Shown here: positions 11,415-23,812 of the stretch, one piece after another | Position numbering within the stretch: position 1 is the stretch's first letter | Layout of the letters: every line of letters begins with the position of its first letter | Assembly (NCBI GenBank): GCA_032622095.1 | Contig: CP136063.1 | Coordinates: 209,549,934 to 209,613,933 of the forward strand | Source: Siphonodentalium dalli | Taxonomy: Eukaryota > Mollusca > Scaphopoda > Gadilida > Siphonodentaliidae | Direction of reading: 5' to 3' | Length of the DNA stretch: 64,000 nt | The notes under the pieces: model-generated | Seen by the model: only the letters and a program-made list of their open reading frames with translations | The model's database searches: none | Told to the model about the DNA's origin: nothing | Program-made: the position numbers and the translations under genes

Positions 11415-11770
11415 GTGTTGGGACCAGTCCTCTGGCCACTATTTATATAAATTTATAAAATTGGGACAGAACCCCTGGCACCTATTTACCATATTGTATA
11501 AGTTGAACAGAACTTCTGGCCGCTATTTACATCTTTTAAAAATTAACCAAATCTTTCGGGCATCTAATTACATAATTTGATATATGGATATAGCCTCCGC
11601 CCATTATTTACATCTTTTAAAATTTTGGACACATCTGGCCACCATATAAATATTTATTAATTCGGAAAGATACTCACTATTTTACATATTTATAAATTTG
11701 GACATAGCCTCCGGCCACTATTTACACTTTTTTCATTTTGGACAGAGCCTCCAGCCACTATATAGTGTAT
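11415..11770 (+). repeat. Degenerate ~58-bp minisatellite
   Basis: The phrase ctggccactatttacat recurs about six times in variant forms (ggccgctatttac, cgcccattatttac, cggccactatttac) at 55-60-bp spacing. Confidence 0.7.
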
Positions 11771-13923
11771 ACAAAACTTCTCATATCGGGCTGGATGGTC
11801 GGCTCATCTGTGGATGAATAAACAGACGAAGACCATTCGCCCCTTCACCAAATTTTCAGGGAATAAATAAAAAAATTAGGCCATATTGGCCATGTAGTAC
11901 TAGTAATTGTCTAAAAAAATAGTAAGCGGTCTATAAAGATCCCTGTTTCTGCCACTTTTTACCAGCAATTTTTTTTTCCCAAATAAACCTTTTTTTTCTC
12001 ATAATATATTTTTTAAAAGTAAAAGATGAAAAATATAATAAGAAGATGTGTTATTTGTCTTGTGTATGAACAATGAAAACATCAAATTCACCAAGCGAGA
12101 CAGATGACAATAACATTCAAATCAACCTACCCCATGATTGTAAACAGAAAGTAGCCATTTTGAAAATACTGTGTACGAAAATTGGTGACAACAACAAACC
12201 ACTATTACAGGGAGATGCTGATAAATATGGCCAAATGGAGTATAAGAATACTTACAATAGTTATAGAATAATAGTTCCTAGTAATATAAATTGTGAAAAA
12301 CGCAATGACTAATATAATAAATTGAGTTGTTAACTGAGAAAATTCTCCGAATTTGCATGTGTCCACATGAGGACCGGAAACGAGAACGCGGAAATGAGGT
12401 TGCTAACTTTACAAACATGTCATCATGTGGGCAGCCAAAAAGTAGATGCAGGAGGGAACAAAATAAAAATAAAAAAAATTGTCCCCCCAATTAATATCAA
12501 GTAAATCGTGGAATTTGACATAAATTTTACAAAAATTGTGAATTTTTTTTTTTTGAATGAAATTCTGAACCAAACAAGACATTTGCTGTCATGAAATACA
12601 TGAAAATATGGATCTGTAAATGATCATAAGCAGAACCGGATGCGACAGCACATTAAAATCAGTACGCGCGTAAAAAAGTTTGGGAGAAAAAAGTTTTATT
12701 ATTTTTCATGAAATGGAAAAAAAGTTATAGGAGATGTTCGTAAACCAGACTTAAAAAATGGTGTCGCCTAAGGGTGGTACTGCCACTGTTCAGCGGGACT
12801 CGCGCCAGTCATAGGAATAAGTGAGATCACTAACTCACGCAGTCACGGTGAATCTGCCATTTGGTCTCCGGAGGTCAAAGTTTAGAAATAGCATCTATTT
12901 TTAGCATATGGCTCCAGTTTGGTATTGCCAAAATAAAATGGCAACAGTTCGTTACCGAATCGCAGGTGCGACAACTTCATAAAACTAATTAAGGACTTTG
13001 CTAAGGCCAGCAAAAAAAAGATGCTATATTCCGTACATCGACCGACCCTAAAAATAACCCGCCGACCCTAATCTTTTTATTGATATTTTGAGAAAAAGTC
13101 AAATTTTTTTTTTTTTTTATTTTATTTTTTTTATTTTATTTTTTTTATTTTTTATTGTTTTTACCACTAATGCACATAAATATTGATGGTCATTAGTGTT
13201 CAAAACACATGGTTTCTAACATATCCCTGTGAAAAGTGACCATGAAGTGACTGCTGTCTCAAACGCCCCCAGGTGTGTGATGGGTTGTTGACTGATGGGC
13301 ATGCATTTTTCAATTTTAATTTCCTGAGAGTGGATCTCATGCCTGCTTTATGCCTTGTTTGGGTCTTATGGAACATAGGAACACTATCAACAGACATGGT
13401 GGGTGTTTATCTGTATATATACATGTACATGTATAGAGGTTATCACCACATGTTAGGTGTACATGTATAGCTATTGTTTCCAAAAACCAGACATGTTAGG
13501 TTGGGTGTACTCATGACTACCTCCAGACAATGGGATGTAGTCGTCACAATACAAGTACGGTATATTAAATGGCGGTAGTATGTGTAAAATTCTTATAAAA
13601 AGTTAGCGACATGAATTTCGTACCAAGTTTATAGCCAAATTTATGAAAATATGGAATGTGAATAATAAAAAACATACTTTATAAGCATGAAGTAAGTTTG
13701 ATCTTTTATCAATCTTAATGTATATTTCCATTTTCCACCTTGTTGATCAAGTAATACTTTCCCCTCAACCCGAGTTGGCATTTTATGTCATTTCGGTCGA
13801 GGTAGTTCAATATTTCTGAAGCTGGATAGAAAATATCAAAATAAAATAAAAAATAAACATTTCCCTACATACCTACCCTAATTTATTTGCTCCGTTATCG
13901 GAAACATACAATCTTTTTTTTTG
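11771..13923. other. AT-rich spacer without a supported gene
   Basis: Contains T/A-rich tracts (around 13106-13155) and a block at about 12730-12790 (gtaaaccagac...gtgtcgcc) that reappears in diverged form at about 34160-34210. A 79-codon frame at 12073-12312 has no recognisable domain. Confidence 0.5.
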
Positions 13924-14127
13924 GCCTAACCCAATTTCCCCCAAATTTGATGGAGTTCAAAATACAGGTTTATGTTAACTTTTATTAGTAATCACAGTAA
14001 CCAAACTGATTGATGCAACATTTGAAGAGTATAATTCATGGTAGATTATGTTAGAAATTCAAAATGTGAAATTTATAGAAGTTTTTAAAATCTAGTTTTA
14101 CGAACCCAAATTCAACAAACACAAAGT
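13924..14127 (-). repeat. Left arm of a 3.4-kb inverted repeat
   Basis: On the minus strand this ~200-bp stretch is about 80% similar by eye to 17126-17320, sharing ggttactgtgattactaata and ccatgaattatactctt. The arms enclose a palindrome and a tandem-array element. Confidence 0.75.
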
Positions 14128-14528
14128 CCATATCTAAGAAAAAAATATGGCAATGTGTACTGAACACTTTGAAGAATGATGAACAATAAAGATATACTCA
14201 CATTTCTTCAGTGTAATTCAGATTTTTGGCTTGGAAGCAGTTGTTTACAAATGGTAGATTTCATTGCTCAGTAATGCTATTTGGGAACTGGATTTGATGG
14301 GTCAAGTTAATGTTAACTCACGCCAGCTGAGATTATGACCAGCAGGTGCTGAGCCATGAGAATATGATATCCTGTTCAGTCTGATTGGTGACCTAGTTTC
14401 TGGGTTATGGGGTACCCAGAGATTGGGGATTACACAGTTCTTTTGTCAAGAGATTCACAACACACCACTGTCCAAAGATATTAACACTTAACTGTCACCT
14501 CACTACAAGGGATGTCAGGGAATACACA

Positions 14529-14669
14529 ATGTATTTGTATCGATTCATGTATCGTGACGAGGCTAGTTTTCGTGGCCATATAGCGACGAGGCGACCTTGG
14601 TCGCCGAGTCGCTGTATGGCCTTGAAAACTAGCCGAGTCGCGATACATGAATCGTTACAAACACAGTGT
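14529..14669. repeat. ~140-bp palindrome
   Basis: Two arms of about 65 bp (tatcgattcatgtatcgtga... and ...tcgcgatacatgaatcgtta) meet near 14600. GC-rich compared with its surroundings. Open frames seen here on both strands are a consequence of the symmetry. Confidence 0.85.
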
Positions 14670-15291
14670 GTATATAACACATTTATTTACCATTGGTGTG
14701 ACAGAATCCACCGCACAATTTACACTTTAGGGGTTTCTTAAATGCCAAAACTGTTGAATTTGTGTCCGACGATTAGCTTTCTTGAGTAAATTCTCCAAAC
14801 TTGCAAAGGTATCTGTGTCACGCGATTAGCTCGCTTTTCTAAATTCTCACAACCTGCAAGTTAATGGAAATTGTATTCAATGGACACAATCTCTTACACT
14901 TATAATAAATACTGAACAAATACATATTAGTTACTTTGTGATATGTTATACCATAATGATGGTAGGCAATCAAATAATGTTAAAACCTTGGAACTATTTG
15001 TTTATAGTACGCAATAATATACGTTGGAATGTCCTTTTGATTTTTCACGCGATTGATGTGACGTCAGTTCATTCATGAATTTTGAACCAGTCAACGACGT
15101 CACGAGCGCCTTGTATCGCAACTGCAGTAACGATACAGATGTTTTTATCGCCAATGCGTTATCGCCAATTGTATCAGGGAATTTCGTAGGAAATGGTAGA
15201 TAAATATGAATATTATTTTATTGTTCATCATTCTTCAGTGTTCAGTACACATTGCCATATTTTTTTCTTTGATATGGAGTTTGTGTTTATT
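14670..15291. other. Unassigned spacer
   Basis: AT-rich with short diverged direct repeats (gcgattagct...aaattctc). No gene recognised. Confidence 0.5.
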
Positions 15292-17130
15292 AGTCGAGTT
15301 TTTTTCCAAAACTCGACTTATAGTTTGATGAGGGACGGTGGGCGGGCGGACAGGCGGGCGGCGTGTTTTGCTTATAACTCAACCGTTTATTGACGGATTA
15401 AAAAAAATCGGGTTCGTCCGCACATTTATTACAGAGTTATGGCCCTTTGCCATTTTTTCTCTGATTTTAGGCTCGTTAGCGCAACAACTTCAACAAACGT
15501 TATCTGATTCGATTGAAATTTGGGATATAGGTGTCTCCCAAGAATATCTCGGACGAGTTCGAAAACCGGCCTGGTCCGATTAAATTTGATAGAGTTATGG
15601 CCCTTAATTAGTCATTTTTCACGAATTTTCAGCTCGTTAGCGAGATAACTTCAACAAACGTTATCTGATTCGATTGAAATTTGATATATAGGTGACTCCC
15701 AAGAATACCTCGGACGAGTTAGAAAACCGGCCCGGTCCGATAAAATTTGATAGAGTTATGGTCCTTAACAGAACGGCCCTGTGCCAATGCATTCTGTTAT
15801 AAATGCGAGTCGACCATAGGTCGCCTCGCATATATAAGAGAATGCATTGGCTTAACACATTAAAAATTATAAAATTGTTAAAGAATGTAAGAAAAAATGG
15901 TAAAAAGTGTTAGGCCAATGTAAGTGTTTAGGCCAATGCATTCTCTTATATATGCGAGGCGACCTATGGTCGACTCGCATATATAAGAGAATGCATTGGC
16001 ACAGGACATAACTGTAACTATCACAATGTGGTCAAGGAGCCGGTTCCAATGATATCCATATTTGTATGGTTCTATTGAGACAGACCGAAGATATTTTAGG
16101 CTGTTGAAGATTTATTTGGCCGGTTTTGGCCGGTTTGTTGGGTAAAGGGTTAAGTAGTCATTTTGTACGAATTTTGAGCTCGTTAGCGCGATAACTTCAA
16201 CAAACGTCATCCGATTCAACTAAAATTTGGTATAAAAGTGTCTTCCAATAATATCCTGGACGAGTTCGAAAACCAGCCCGGTCCGATTAAATTTGATAGA
16301 GTTATGGTCCTTAAGTAGTCATTTTGTACGAATTTTGAGCTCGTTAGCGCGATAACTTCAACAAACGTCATCCGATTCAACTAAAATTTTGTATATAAGT
16401 GTCTTTCAATAATATCCTGGATGAGTTCGAAAACCAGCCTGGCCCAATAAAATTTGATAGAGTTATGGCCCTTAATTAGTCATTTTTCGTGAATTTTTAG
16501 CTCGTTAGCGCGATAACTTCAACAAACGTCCTCCGATTTGTTTAAAATTTGGAATAGACATACTTGCCAAGAATATTTCGGATGAGTTCGAAAACCAGCC
16601 TGGCCCGATAAAATTTGATAGAGTTATGGCCCTTAATTAGTCATTTTTCATGAATTTTTAGCTCGTTAGCTCGATAACTTCAACAAACATCCTCCGATTT
16701 GATTAAAAAATTTTGGTACATGACTTTCTTGGCACAATATCTCAAACGAGTTCGAAAAGCGGGTTTGTCCGATCTTTTTTCTCTGAGTTATCCCCCTCAG
16801 TTTGCAAATTTTTCTTGATTTTGAGGCCGTTAGCGCAATAACTTGAACAATATTAACCGATTATATTAATTTTTGGTGTGTGACTTGCTTCGCACAATAT
16901 CTCGAAAGAGTGTGAAAACCGTGTTTCTCCAAACTTTTTCCCCTGAGTTATGCCCCTTAGTTTGTGAATTCTTCGCGATTTTGAGGCCGTTAGCACGATA
17001 ACTTGAACAAATATTAACCGATTTTACCTATTAATTAGTCTACCGATACTGATGCACACCAATTGGCGGTAGCCACCGGCGGTAAGCCACCGAAAACGAG
17101 ACACAGCATCTCTGATGCCACCTCTTGTTG
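15292..17130 (+). repeat. Tandem-array element A (161-bp monomers)
   Basis: It starts with a hairpin (agtcgagtt...actcgact, 15292-15318) and a G/C-rich microsatellite (ggcgggcggac...). About nine monomers follow with the anchor cgttagcgcgataacttcaa at 15474, 15634, 16181, 16342, 16503, 16664, 16828 and 16988, giving a spacing of 160-164 bp. It ends in gatgccacctcttgttg at about 17130. A MITE splits it at 15769-16149. A diverged 3' portion precedes the right inverted arm. Short open frames within the array follow the repeat and are not counted as genes. Confidence 0.85.
15769..16149. mobile_element. piggyBac-like MITE, copy 1 (TTAA target)
   Basis: Flanked by TTAA at 15765-15768 and 16150-16153. 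Removing it restores the satellite phrase ggtccttaagtagtcatttt. The right end is TGTTGGGTAAAGGG; the matching left terminus has lost about 11 bp. It contains two 68-bp palindromes built on ccaatgcattctcttatata. A fuller copy lies at 33543-33934. Confidence 0.88.
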
Positions 17131-17320
17131 ATTTTGGGTTCGAAAAAATTGATTTTAAAAACCTCTATAAATTTCACATTTAGTATTTCTAATATATTCC
17201 ACCATGAATTATACTCTTAAAATCTTCCATTCATGGGTTTGGTTACTGTGATTACTAATAAAAGTGAACATAAACATTTATTTTGACTCCATCAAATTTG
17301 GGGAAAATTGGGTTAGCAAA
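17126..17320 (+). repeat. Right arm of the 3.4-kb inverted repeat
   Basis: Inverted partner of 13924-14127. It begins exactly where tandem-array element A ends. Confidence 0.75.
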
Positions 17321-17920
17321 GACCTTAAACAATCACCCTGGATACATACAATACATAGGTTTCACGCAGTAGATGGATGGAGTATATGTTTTTGCGTTAT
17401 TTTTTTTTATCGCAAATACTCGCTATTTATCAGTAAATTATGGGAAGTTCGTTGACAAAAGAGGGCGTCCATCGCTTAAACGTCTGAATGTGCGCATCGT
17501 CACCAGATCCTAACTCTGTAGATGACATGGCCACAAAGCAATTCTTAAACCCGTAGTTGCACTCAGAATAATTGAAATTAAGCCATGAAATGCTGATAAA
17601 AAAATGCTTGCTCTCAGCTGTCGAATGTTTACAAATGGATGCTACTTCTTAACTTTGACCTTTTACCGGTGGGTTGGGTAAAATGATAGGAATCGGACCA
17701 ATCGGGGGGGGGGGGGGGGGGGGGGGGGGTACCCTTTATTTTACGGGTTGGGAGCGCTGTTGCTTGGAGTTCCTAATGAAACTTGGGTGGTTCATATTAT
17801 CTCACTTGCAGTGTAGTATACCATCCATGCATATAAGGGGACATAGGTATGTAGTACGGTACTGCGATTGTGCATAAATCGGTCTAAATAATTATTTATA
17901 TCTGTCCCTCTTACTTATAG
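17321..17920. other. Spacer with a 26-base G run
   Basis: No gene seen. It contains an uninterrupted G run at 17704-17729. Confidence 0.6.
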
Positions 17921-18085
17921 CTAGATCATGCCATGAAATCTCTATACTCTGGCTAAAGCCCATAGAGATCATATTCCACTAGTACAAAACCTGGAACTTT
18001 ATGAAGTCAAAAAAATAACACAGGGAATATATTTCTTAGTTATTACCTGTTCCTTAATAATGTACAATACGTCACTGTAGGTGAA
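17921..18085 (+). repeat. Solo arm of the 10.2-kb foldback family
   Basis: Shares tagatcatgcca, catagagatcatattccac and gggaatatatttcttag with the element at 10183-10616, but without a second arm. Confidence 0.7.
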
Positions 18086-18095
18086 GCTAACGGGA

Positions 18096-18190
18096 AGATT
18101 CGGTCGCGGGAAGATTTGGCTCGGTATTTTTCGGTTGCGGGAACATTCGGCTGAGAAGATTCGGCTGGGAAGATTCGGCCAGTCTGTTGA
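18096..18190 (+). repeat. Short minisatellite (gggaagattcggc)
   Basis: Five or more imperfect repeats of gggaagattcggct, spaced 15-22 bp. Confidence 0.7.
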
Positions 18191-18720
18191 TCTAGTTAAT
18201 GAATGCAGGGATTGTGGCTTGTTGACAGCTTGGGCTTTAATTGTCTTACTTAAAGAACATTTAGTTGTAACAATAACAACTAATTGAAGTGATTATTGGA
18301 ACATTTACAAGTGTCTTGATTAACTCAGTTCTAGTAATAACACACTTTATTAGACGAATACATGTACATGTAATATAATAAAAAATATGAAACATGTTTA
18401 CACAAGCTGAACTGAACGAAATTGACATTTATTCTTTATTTGAAAACACATAATTAAACATTAAAATCATGGATTACATCTGTAGAAACAATCACAAACC
18501 CTCACTTTATTATGAAACATTAAAAATTATTTAAAATCATAACATTGATTTCTTCTTGCTGTCCTGTTGTTATTGCATGGCGTTTCTATTTCTATGCTTG
18601 TTGATTATGTATACATCATGTATCTTGGTTACTACCTCTTGTGAAGATCCGTTTTTGTTAAAACAAGATATTGACTAATAAGACTATGTATAAAGAGCGT
18701 TTCTTATCATCTTATTTTTA
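18191..18720. other. Unassigned spacer
   Basis: AT-rich. No features recognised. Confidence 0.5.
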
Positions 18721-20476
18721 TACGCCCGTTTGAAAAAACAGTTGTATTATGTAAATGGGTTGTTCGTCCGTCCGTCGTCGTCTGTCCATCCGCTTTTGTT
18801 TTCTGGATGATAACTTTAGATTGATTCAAGTGAACTGAACCAAATTTGGTATGCTAGTTTACCACACCAAAATACAGATTAAGTTCAAATATGGGTTTCG
18901 TCCACATGATTTTGACTGAGTTATGTCCCTTTTCGACTTACATTTTACCTGATTTGCGGTTTCCGGATGATAACTTTAGATTGAATCAAGTGAACTGAAC
19001 CAAATTTGGTATATTAGTTTACCACCCAAAAATACAGATCAAGCTCAAATATGGGTTTTGTCCGCATGATTTTGACTCAGTTATGTCCCTTTTTCAACTT
19101 AGATTTTACCTGATTTGCGGTTTCATGATGATAACTTTAGATTGAATCAAGTAAACTGAACCAAATTTGGTATATTAGTTTACCACCCCAAAATTCAGAT
19201 CAAGTTCGAATACGGGTTTCGTCCGCATGATTTTGACTGAGTTATGCCCCTTTTACGACTTATATTTTACCTGATATGCGGTTTCCAAGTTATTGTATTT
19301 TATTATACCCCCACTTTCGAATTATACCCCCACTTTCGAAGAAAATGGGGGGTATACTGGATTGACTGCATCCGTCCGTCCGTCCGTCTGTCCATCCGTC
19401 ACGCTTTCTCCGTCCGTCCGTCCGTCCGCACTAACCAGAGAGTACTTGTGGGGTGCGATGAATTTAACATGAATTTAACATGCTTTTCTTCTAATTGTTT
19501 TATTAACAAACCATCTCCGTTATTTCGTTAATATAATATTTCTCAGAATATGTAATATATCTGAAATAAATATTTAGGAAAAAAAGATATTTGAAAAAGC
19601 GGATATATTAACGAAATAACGGAGATTGCTTAGAAACAGTTTATAACACCACAAATGATCAATTTCGTCCCGTATAAGTCGAATTCTACACTAGGGTGGG
19701 TGGGCTTGGGGGAGATTTGGGGCAGCTCTTTAAAAATACGCTCTTTAAAAAATCGTCAGTTGTGGGTTGCACCCCACAAGTTACTCAAACAAAAGATCGC
19801 ATCCCACAAGTATTCATAGGTACATGTATGTGCGGTCACCCCACAAGTATACTCTGGCCAGTGCGTCCGTCCGTCCGACCTCATAACTCGAACAACTATG
19901 AACCGATTTCAATAATTTTGTGTATGCAATCTCCTTAGGACGGTCTCTCCGCATGATGTTAATTGCGGTTCGGTCCGACTTTTTTTTCAAGTTACACCTC
20001 TTTTTCGACTTATTTTGACTTAGAAAATTCTGTCCGACTTAATAACTTTAACAAATATGAAACGATTTCAATAATTTTTGGTATACATGCTTCTCACAAT
20101 ACCCTCTCTACATGATGCGGCTAGGGATTGGCTCAGAGTGTTTTTCGTAATATTACACCTCATTTTCGACTAATTTTGACTTAGAAAATTCTGTCTGACT
20201 TAATAACTTTAACAAATATGAACCGATTTGAATAATTTTTTGTGTACAAGCTTCTTGTGACACCAACCATATCGATATTATTAGTCCGAATTTTTCTTTA
20301 AAGTTAAAAATCTTTGTGGTTGAGTTTACAGATAATGCGTGTTGAATTTGCCACGGTGGGGGTATGCTAGCACTCGAGTGCACACCTCTTGTTTTTGTTA
20401 TTATTTCGTCTTAAGTCAAAGGTTTCAAACAATTGAATTAAACCTTGCCCCACTTTACTCCAGAAACGGGCGTATT
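18721..20476 (+). repeat. Tandem-array element B, outer (161-bp monomers)
   Basis: It begins with tacgcccgttt and ends with the inverted form aaacgggcgta. A microsatellite (cgtccgtccgtcg) is followed by monomers anchored on gatgataactttagattgaa at about 18811, 18971 and 19132, spaced 160-161 bp. The array is interrupted by the inner element at 19303. Confidence 0.8.
19303..20393 (+). repeat. Tandem-array element C, nested inside B
   Basis: The head is tatacccccactttcgaag/aaaatggggg (hairpin, first part duplicated), then (TCCG)n. Monomers are anchored on ataacttgaacaaatatgaa-like text at about 19882, 20042 and 20203 (160-161 bp). The end is ggtgggggtatgctagcac...cacacctcttgtttt. The head atacccccac is inverted as gtgggggtat near the end, giving short TIRs. 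A truncated relative is at 53355-53620. Confidence 0.8.
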
Positions 20477-20640
20477 ATGTCACGCCCGACAGCATGCTCT
20501 TGTTAATTTTCATTTGTTAACTACATAAAGTTCATCTAACTTCATAATTTATTTAACTGTTGTCAGTCATCCTTATAGATGGTGCACATCTACATGTATT
20601 AGCATTTAACTCAAAGCGCCAAAGAACACCCGGTAGTTAG

Positions 20641-21572
20641 TAGTGTTGAAACAACTAGTGAATTTCAAAGTCGACTAGTCGAGGCCCAAAAGTCGCGTTG
20701 CGTCGACTAGTCAGTACCCGATATCAAAACTTTCAAACATAACATGGTACGGAAAATTCATCGTACATGGCGTACACTGATGCAATGACGGTCTATTGCG
20801 TAGCGCATTTCCCTGCATAGACACCAATTGTTTTGGGAAATAATACAGTAAACATCTTGATAAATGTATTTATCCAACACACTGAATGTAATTATATAAT
20901 TAGACATGTGGTGGATAATGATTAGAAACACGATCATTTATACAGGTTTTAAATTTAATATCAGCGTTCGAGATTTTGTTTAGTCATGTGATCACCAATA
21001 AACCGGTGCCGAGCGGTGTCACTATAAAATGTTAATGTTCCGACTAAATACGCCATATAGTATAGGCTACGTTGTAGAATACGATAGCCAGTTCTCAATG
21101 TCAGTATCATTTATATACGGTAGCACCAATGACGTCACCTTAAGCGACCTTCACACATCGTCGCATCATAATCCGACGGTGCGAGATCAATTGAAATATA
21201 CATGTACACAGTGATAGATCAAAGCGGTCTCCGACAAACGATAAAGCCGCGTCAATCATTGCCATCATGTCGCAGTGATGTCTTTGACCTCAAACGACGA
21301 GTGAGACATTGTGTTGTCAATTTCATTCTTTCAAATAATAGTCGGGTCACCTTGTGTGTCTATACTAGTAACACTGTCAAATTCGGGTGACACCAAACGT
21401 TATACTTACCGTAACTTACGCGCAGATAACACCGTTTATGCCGGAATCGATCTTTAAAACGTTCTACATGAAACTAATACACTATGTTCTGACTAGTCGA
21501 TGGCAAAATTCAGAGTCGACGTTCTGACATTTCAGCGTCGACTACGACTAGTCGATTAATCGTTCAACCCTA
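20641..21572. mobile_element. hAT-like MITE, 8-bp TSD gtagttag
   Basis: It begins TAGTGTTGAAACAACTAGTG and ends CGTTCAACCCTA. The exact duplications gtagttag are at 20633-20640 and 21573-21580. Terminal regions are rich in gtcgactagtcg in inverted orientation. No transposase frame in the 932 bp. Confidence 0.88.
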
Positions 21573-21589
21573 GTAGTTAGAATACCGGA

Positions 21590-21856
21590 GTATTTGACCT
21601 ATAATAGTTGCCAATATCCCAGTCCCGCAATCACTATAATGACAACACTGAGAGCTTTCCGATGAATGGCAACAAGCCATATTTCCGATTAAATCCTGAA
21701 AAATTACCCATAATTCTGAAGAATTGATCACCAATTGGCATCTCAGTGAGAGCTTTCCGATGAATGGCAACAAGCCATATTTCCGACTAAATCCTGAAAA
21801 ATAACCCATAATTCTGCTGTGGTTAAGGAGTCGATTAATTAGGGCATTACTGTACT
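21590..21856. repeat. Partial foldback element abutting exon E1
   Basis: ctgagagctttccgatgaat and the rest of a ~90-bp block occur twice in direct order here. The end, gattaattagggcattactg, matches the terminus of the complete foldback element at 24379-24560. The element stops about 10 bases before the splice acceptor of exon E1. Confidence 0.75.
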
Positions 21857-21867
21857 TATCTTTCCAG

Positions 21868-22330
21868 ATGGCAGCTTTCCCCTCCCTGATGGATGGAAAC
21901 AGACTCTGCCGGAGGCCGATCATGTATGGATTGCAGAGGCCCTTTTCAGGTTGGACAAAGAGACTAGGAAACCAGTAATAGTGCTCGACAGACTGACAAA
22001 ACAGCTGTGGTATCCACCCGCACCATCATACGACCCAACTCAGGTGCCAATTGTTGATCAATTCTTCAGCCATAAACTTTTCTTGTGGATGCCATGTAAA
22101 ATGTGCAATATCGATCTGGTATGTGATGAAGGACATGAACCGAGTCAGCTAGTATATGCAGGGATCTATGAGAAATGTCGGCAAGTTGTTGATACAAATA
22201 GTTTATACAACCTCGCTGGAGAGTTACTGGAATGTGACCTATGCCACAAAACATATGTCAGCTGGTCTGACGAGATCCTGACGCAGTGTAACCTGAGTCA
22301 TTCACAATTTCCAGCTGTCATGACAGACAG
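21868..22330 (+). CDS. Exon E1: DUF6729-like region, first part
   Basis: An open frame (first two bases belong to a split codon) runs from the acceptor TATCTTTCCAG to the donor GACAG/GTAAGA. The peptide includes FPLPDGWKQTLPEADHVW, then FFSHKLFLWMPCKMC and later LLECDLCHKTYVSWSDEIL, ending at FPAVMTD. The paired cysteines (CxxC at PCKMC, CxxC at CDLCHK) suggest a metal-binding fold. This order of motifs (hydrophobic FLWMP, GIY, CxxC, WSxEIL, FPAV) is what I recall of DUF6729 proteins. The exon starts mid-protein, so upstream exons are missing. The polypyrimidine tract lies directly next to a foldback repeat. Confidence 0.8.
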
Positions 22331-22681
22331 GTAAGAATTTTTGGTGAAATACTATTCAGTATACCATTGCTTGATTTTATTCGCCAATTTTAAAGAAAAA
22401 TTGTATTATGTTTATGTTTTTTCTGTTTGATGTCTGTCCATTTATATTAATTTCTGACGACTGATGCCGCCCAAATATAATTGACTACAAGGTATTCTGC
22501 AGTGCTTGCTTTTTGAAAAATCAGAGAGGGCTAAAAATTGCTCTCGCCAGAGGGTATTACAATTCCTGTATTTGTTTGGAATAATCCAGTTGCAGACAAA
22601 ACAATTCAAGTTCCAACTTCAATGTTCTAAGTTTAAAATTAATTTCAATGAACTATATAACAGCCACATAGTGGTTTGCGC

Positions 22682-23812
22682 TAGGGGTGCCGCGATTAAT
22701 CGTATAATCGATGAACCGTTGATAAAGCCGATAATCGATTACCATTTCCATCGTCGATTAATCTGCGTTATTTATATCGGACGTCAGAAGATGCCGGGTA
22801 TTATTGAATACCGTGTTTATTTTACACAGTTCCTATCTACAACCGAGGTGTTAACATCCTTTGATCGCGTACCAAAGAGATTCCAATAACATGAGTACTA
22901 CTGATAGGCAGTTCATTTGATGATGCGACATGGTTTCTCGTTGGATCGTTGTGTATTCTACAAATTGGCGGCACTGCAGATTTGAACACATTGCGACATC
23001 GTTGTATTTTTTAATATACTTGAAAGGTGGCAATATGTCTTTGAAATGTGCCGACTGTCACCATGTTCAATGAACTGAATGCACTCGCCCTTGAATCTGA
23101 TTGGACCAATGGGAAGTTGATTGACATTCTCTCTAAAGCCAGGGAACAATATATATATAGCATTTTAATCAGTGATGTTCTCCGCAATTGCATTGCGAGT
23201 GTACTTTGTTTGTATGAGTACAAATGTATACTTAGAAGTTACTAGTAAAGGCTATCGCATATCGTGTGGTGAATGCTGAATGAAACAGACTATTATCAAA
23301 TACTTAGCTTGTTCTGAGTCGTGCAATTTGCAGGTGGGGGCACACGTTTGTGATTGTTAACCACGCTCTGGAAGTTTGATGAAACTTATAGTTTCCATAA
23401 CATTTGATTCCTTTCTTTAGGAACCACCGGCGGTCCATCATTCATTCCTACTTTTGTATTGTTTGTATACGTGGCTGTTCCTAAAACTGAAATTAATCGC
23501 TACGTTCGTTCTAATGAACTCACAACTATTATAACCATAACATCGCCGAGAACTGTGCTGGTATTCAATACATTGTGCTCATTAGTCATTAACAATGGTT
23601 TATGATGCACTTTATTAACGTAAAAATTACATCAGCCAATGTCTCAAACGACCAGCGACAGTGCAGTTATTGAGTTAACGAGCACCCAGACAATAGGCCA
23701 TATTACGGTATACTTCCACTGATGTTATTAATATTAGGTACGATTAATCGATTATAGTCGATTATTGACGACCGATTATCGATGATCAAAATCAATAATT
23801 GTGGCACCTCTA
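22682..23812. mobile_element. hAT-like MITE, 8-bp TSD gtttgcgc
   Basis: It starts TAGGGGTGCCGCGATTAATC and ends GTGGCACCTCTA. Exact duplications of gtttgcgc are at 22674-22681 and 23813-23820. Inverted termini are rich in cgattaatcg/ataatcgat. It is 1131 bp and sits in the E1-E2 intron. A shorter relative, inverted, is at 52969-53292. Confidence 0.9.

Noticed and set aside
12073-12312. 79-codon frame, Asn/Asp-rich, possible upstream exon
   Set aside because: No splice phase or domain links it to exon E1, and the composition matches AT-rich background.
14495-14741. Overlapping frames on both strands with similar peptides
   Set aside because: Both come from the 140-bp palindrome.
15338-15583. 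81-codon frame with hydrophobic stretch
   Set aside because: It follows the 161-bp tandem monomers and decays with them; the peptide repeats in step with the DNA repeat.
15292-20393. CRISPR-like or bacterial repeat array
   Set aside because: Monomers are about 160 bp, with no unique spacers and no cas genes; the window is eukaryotic.
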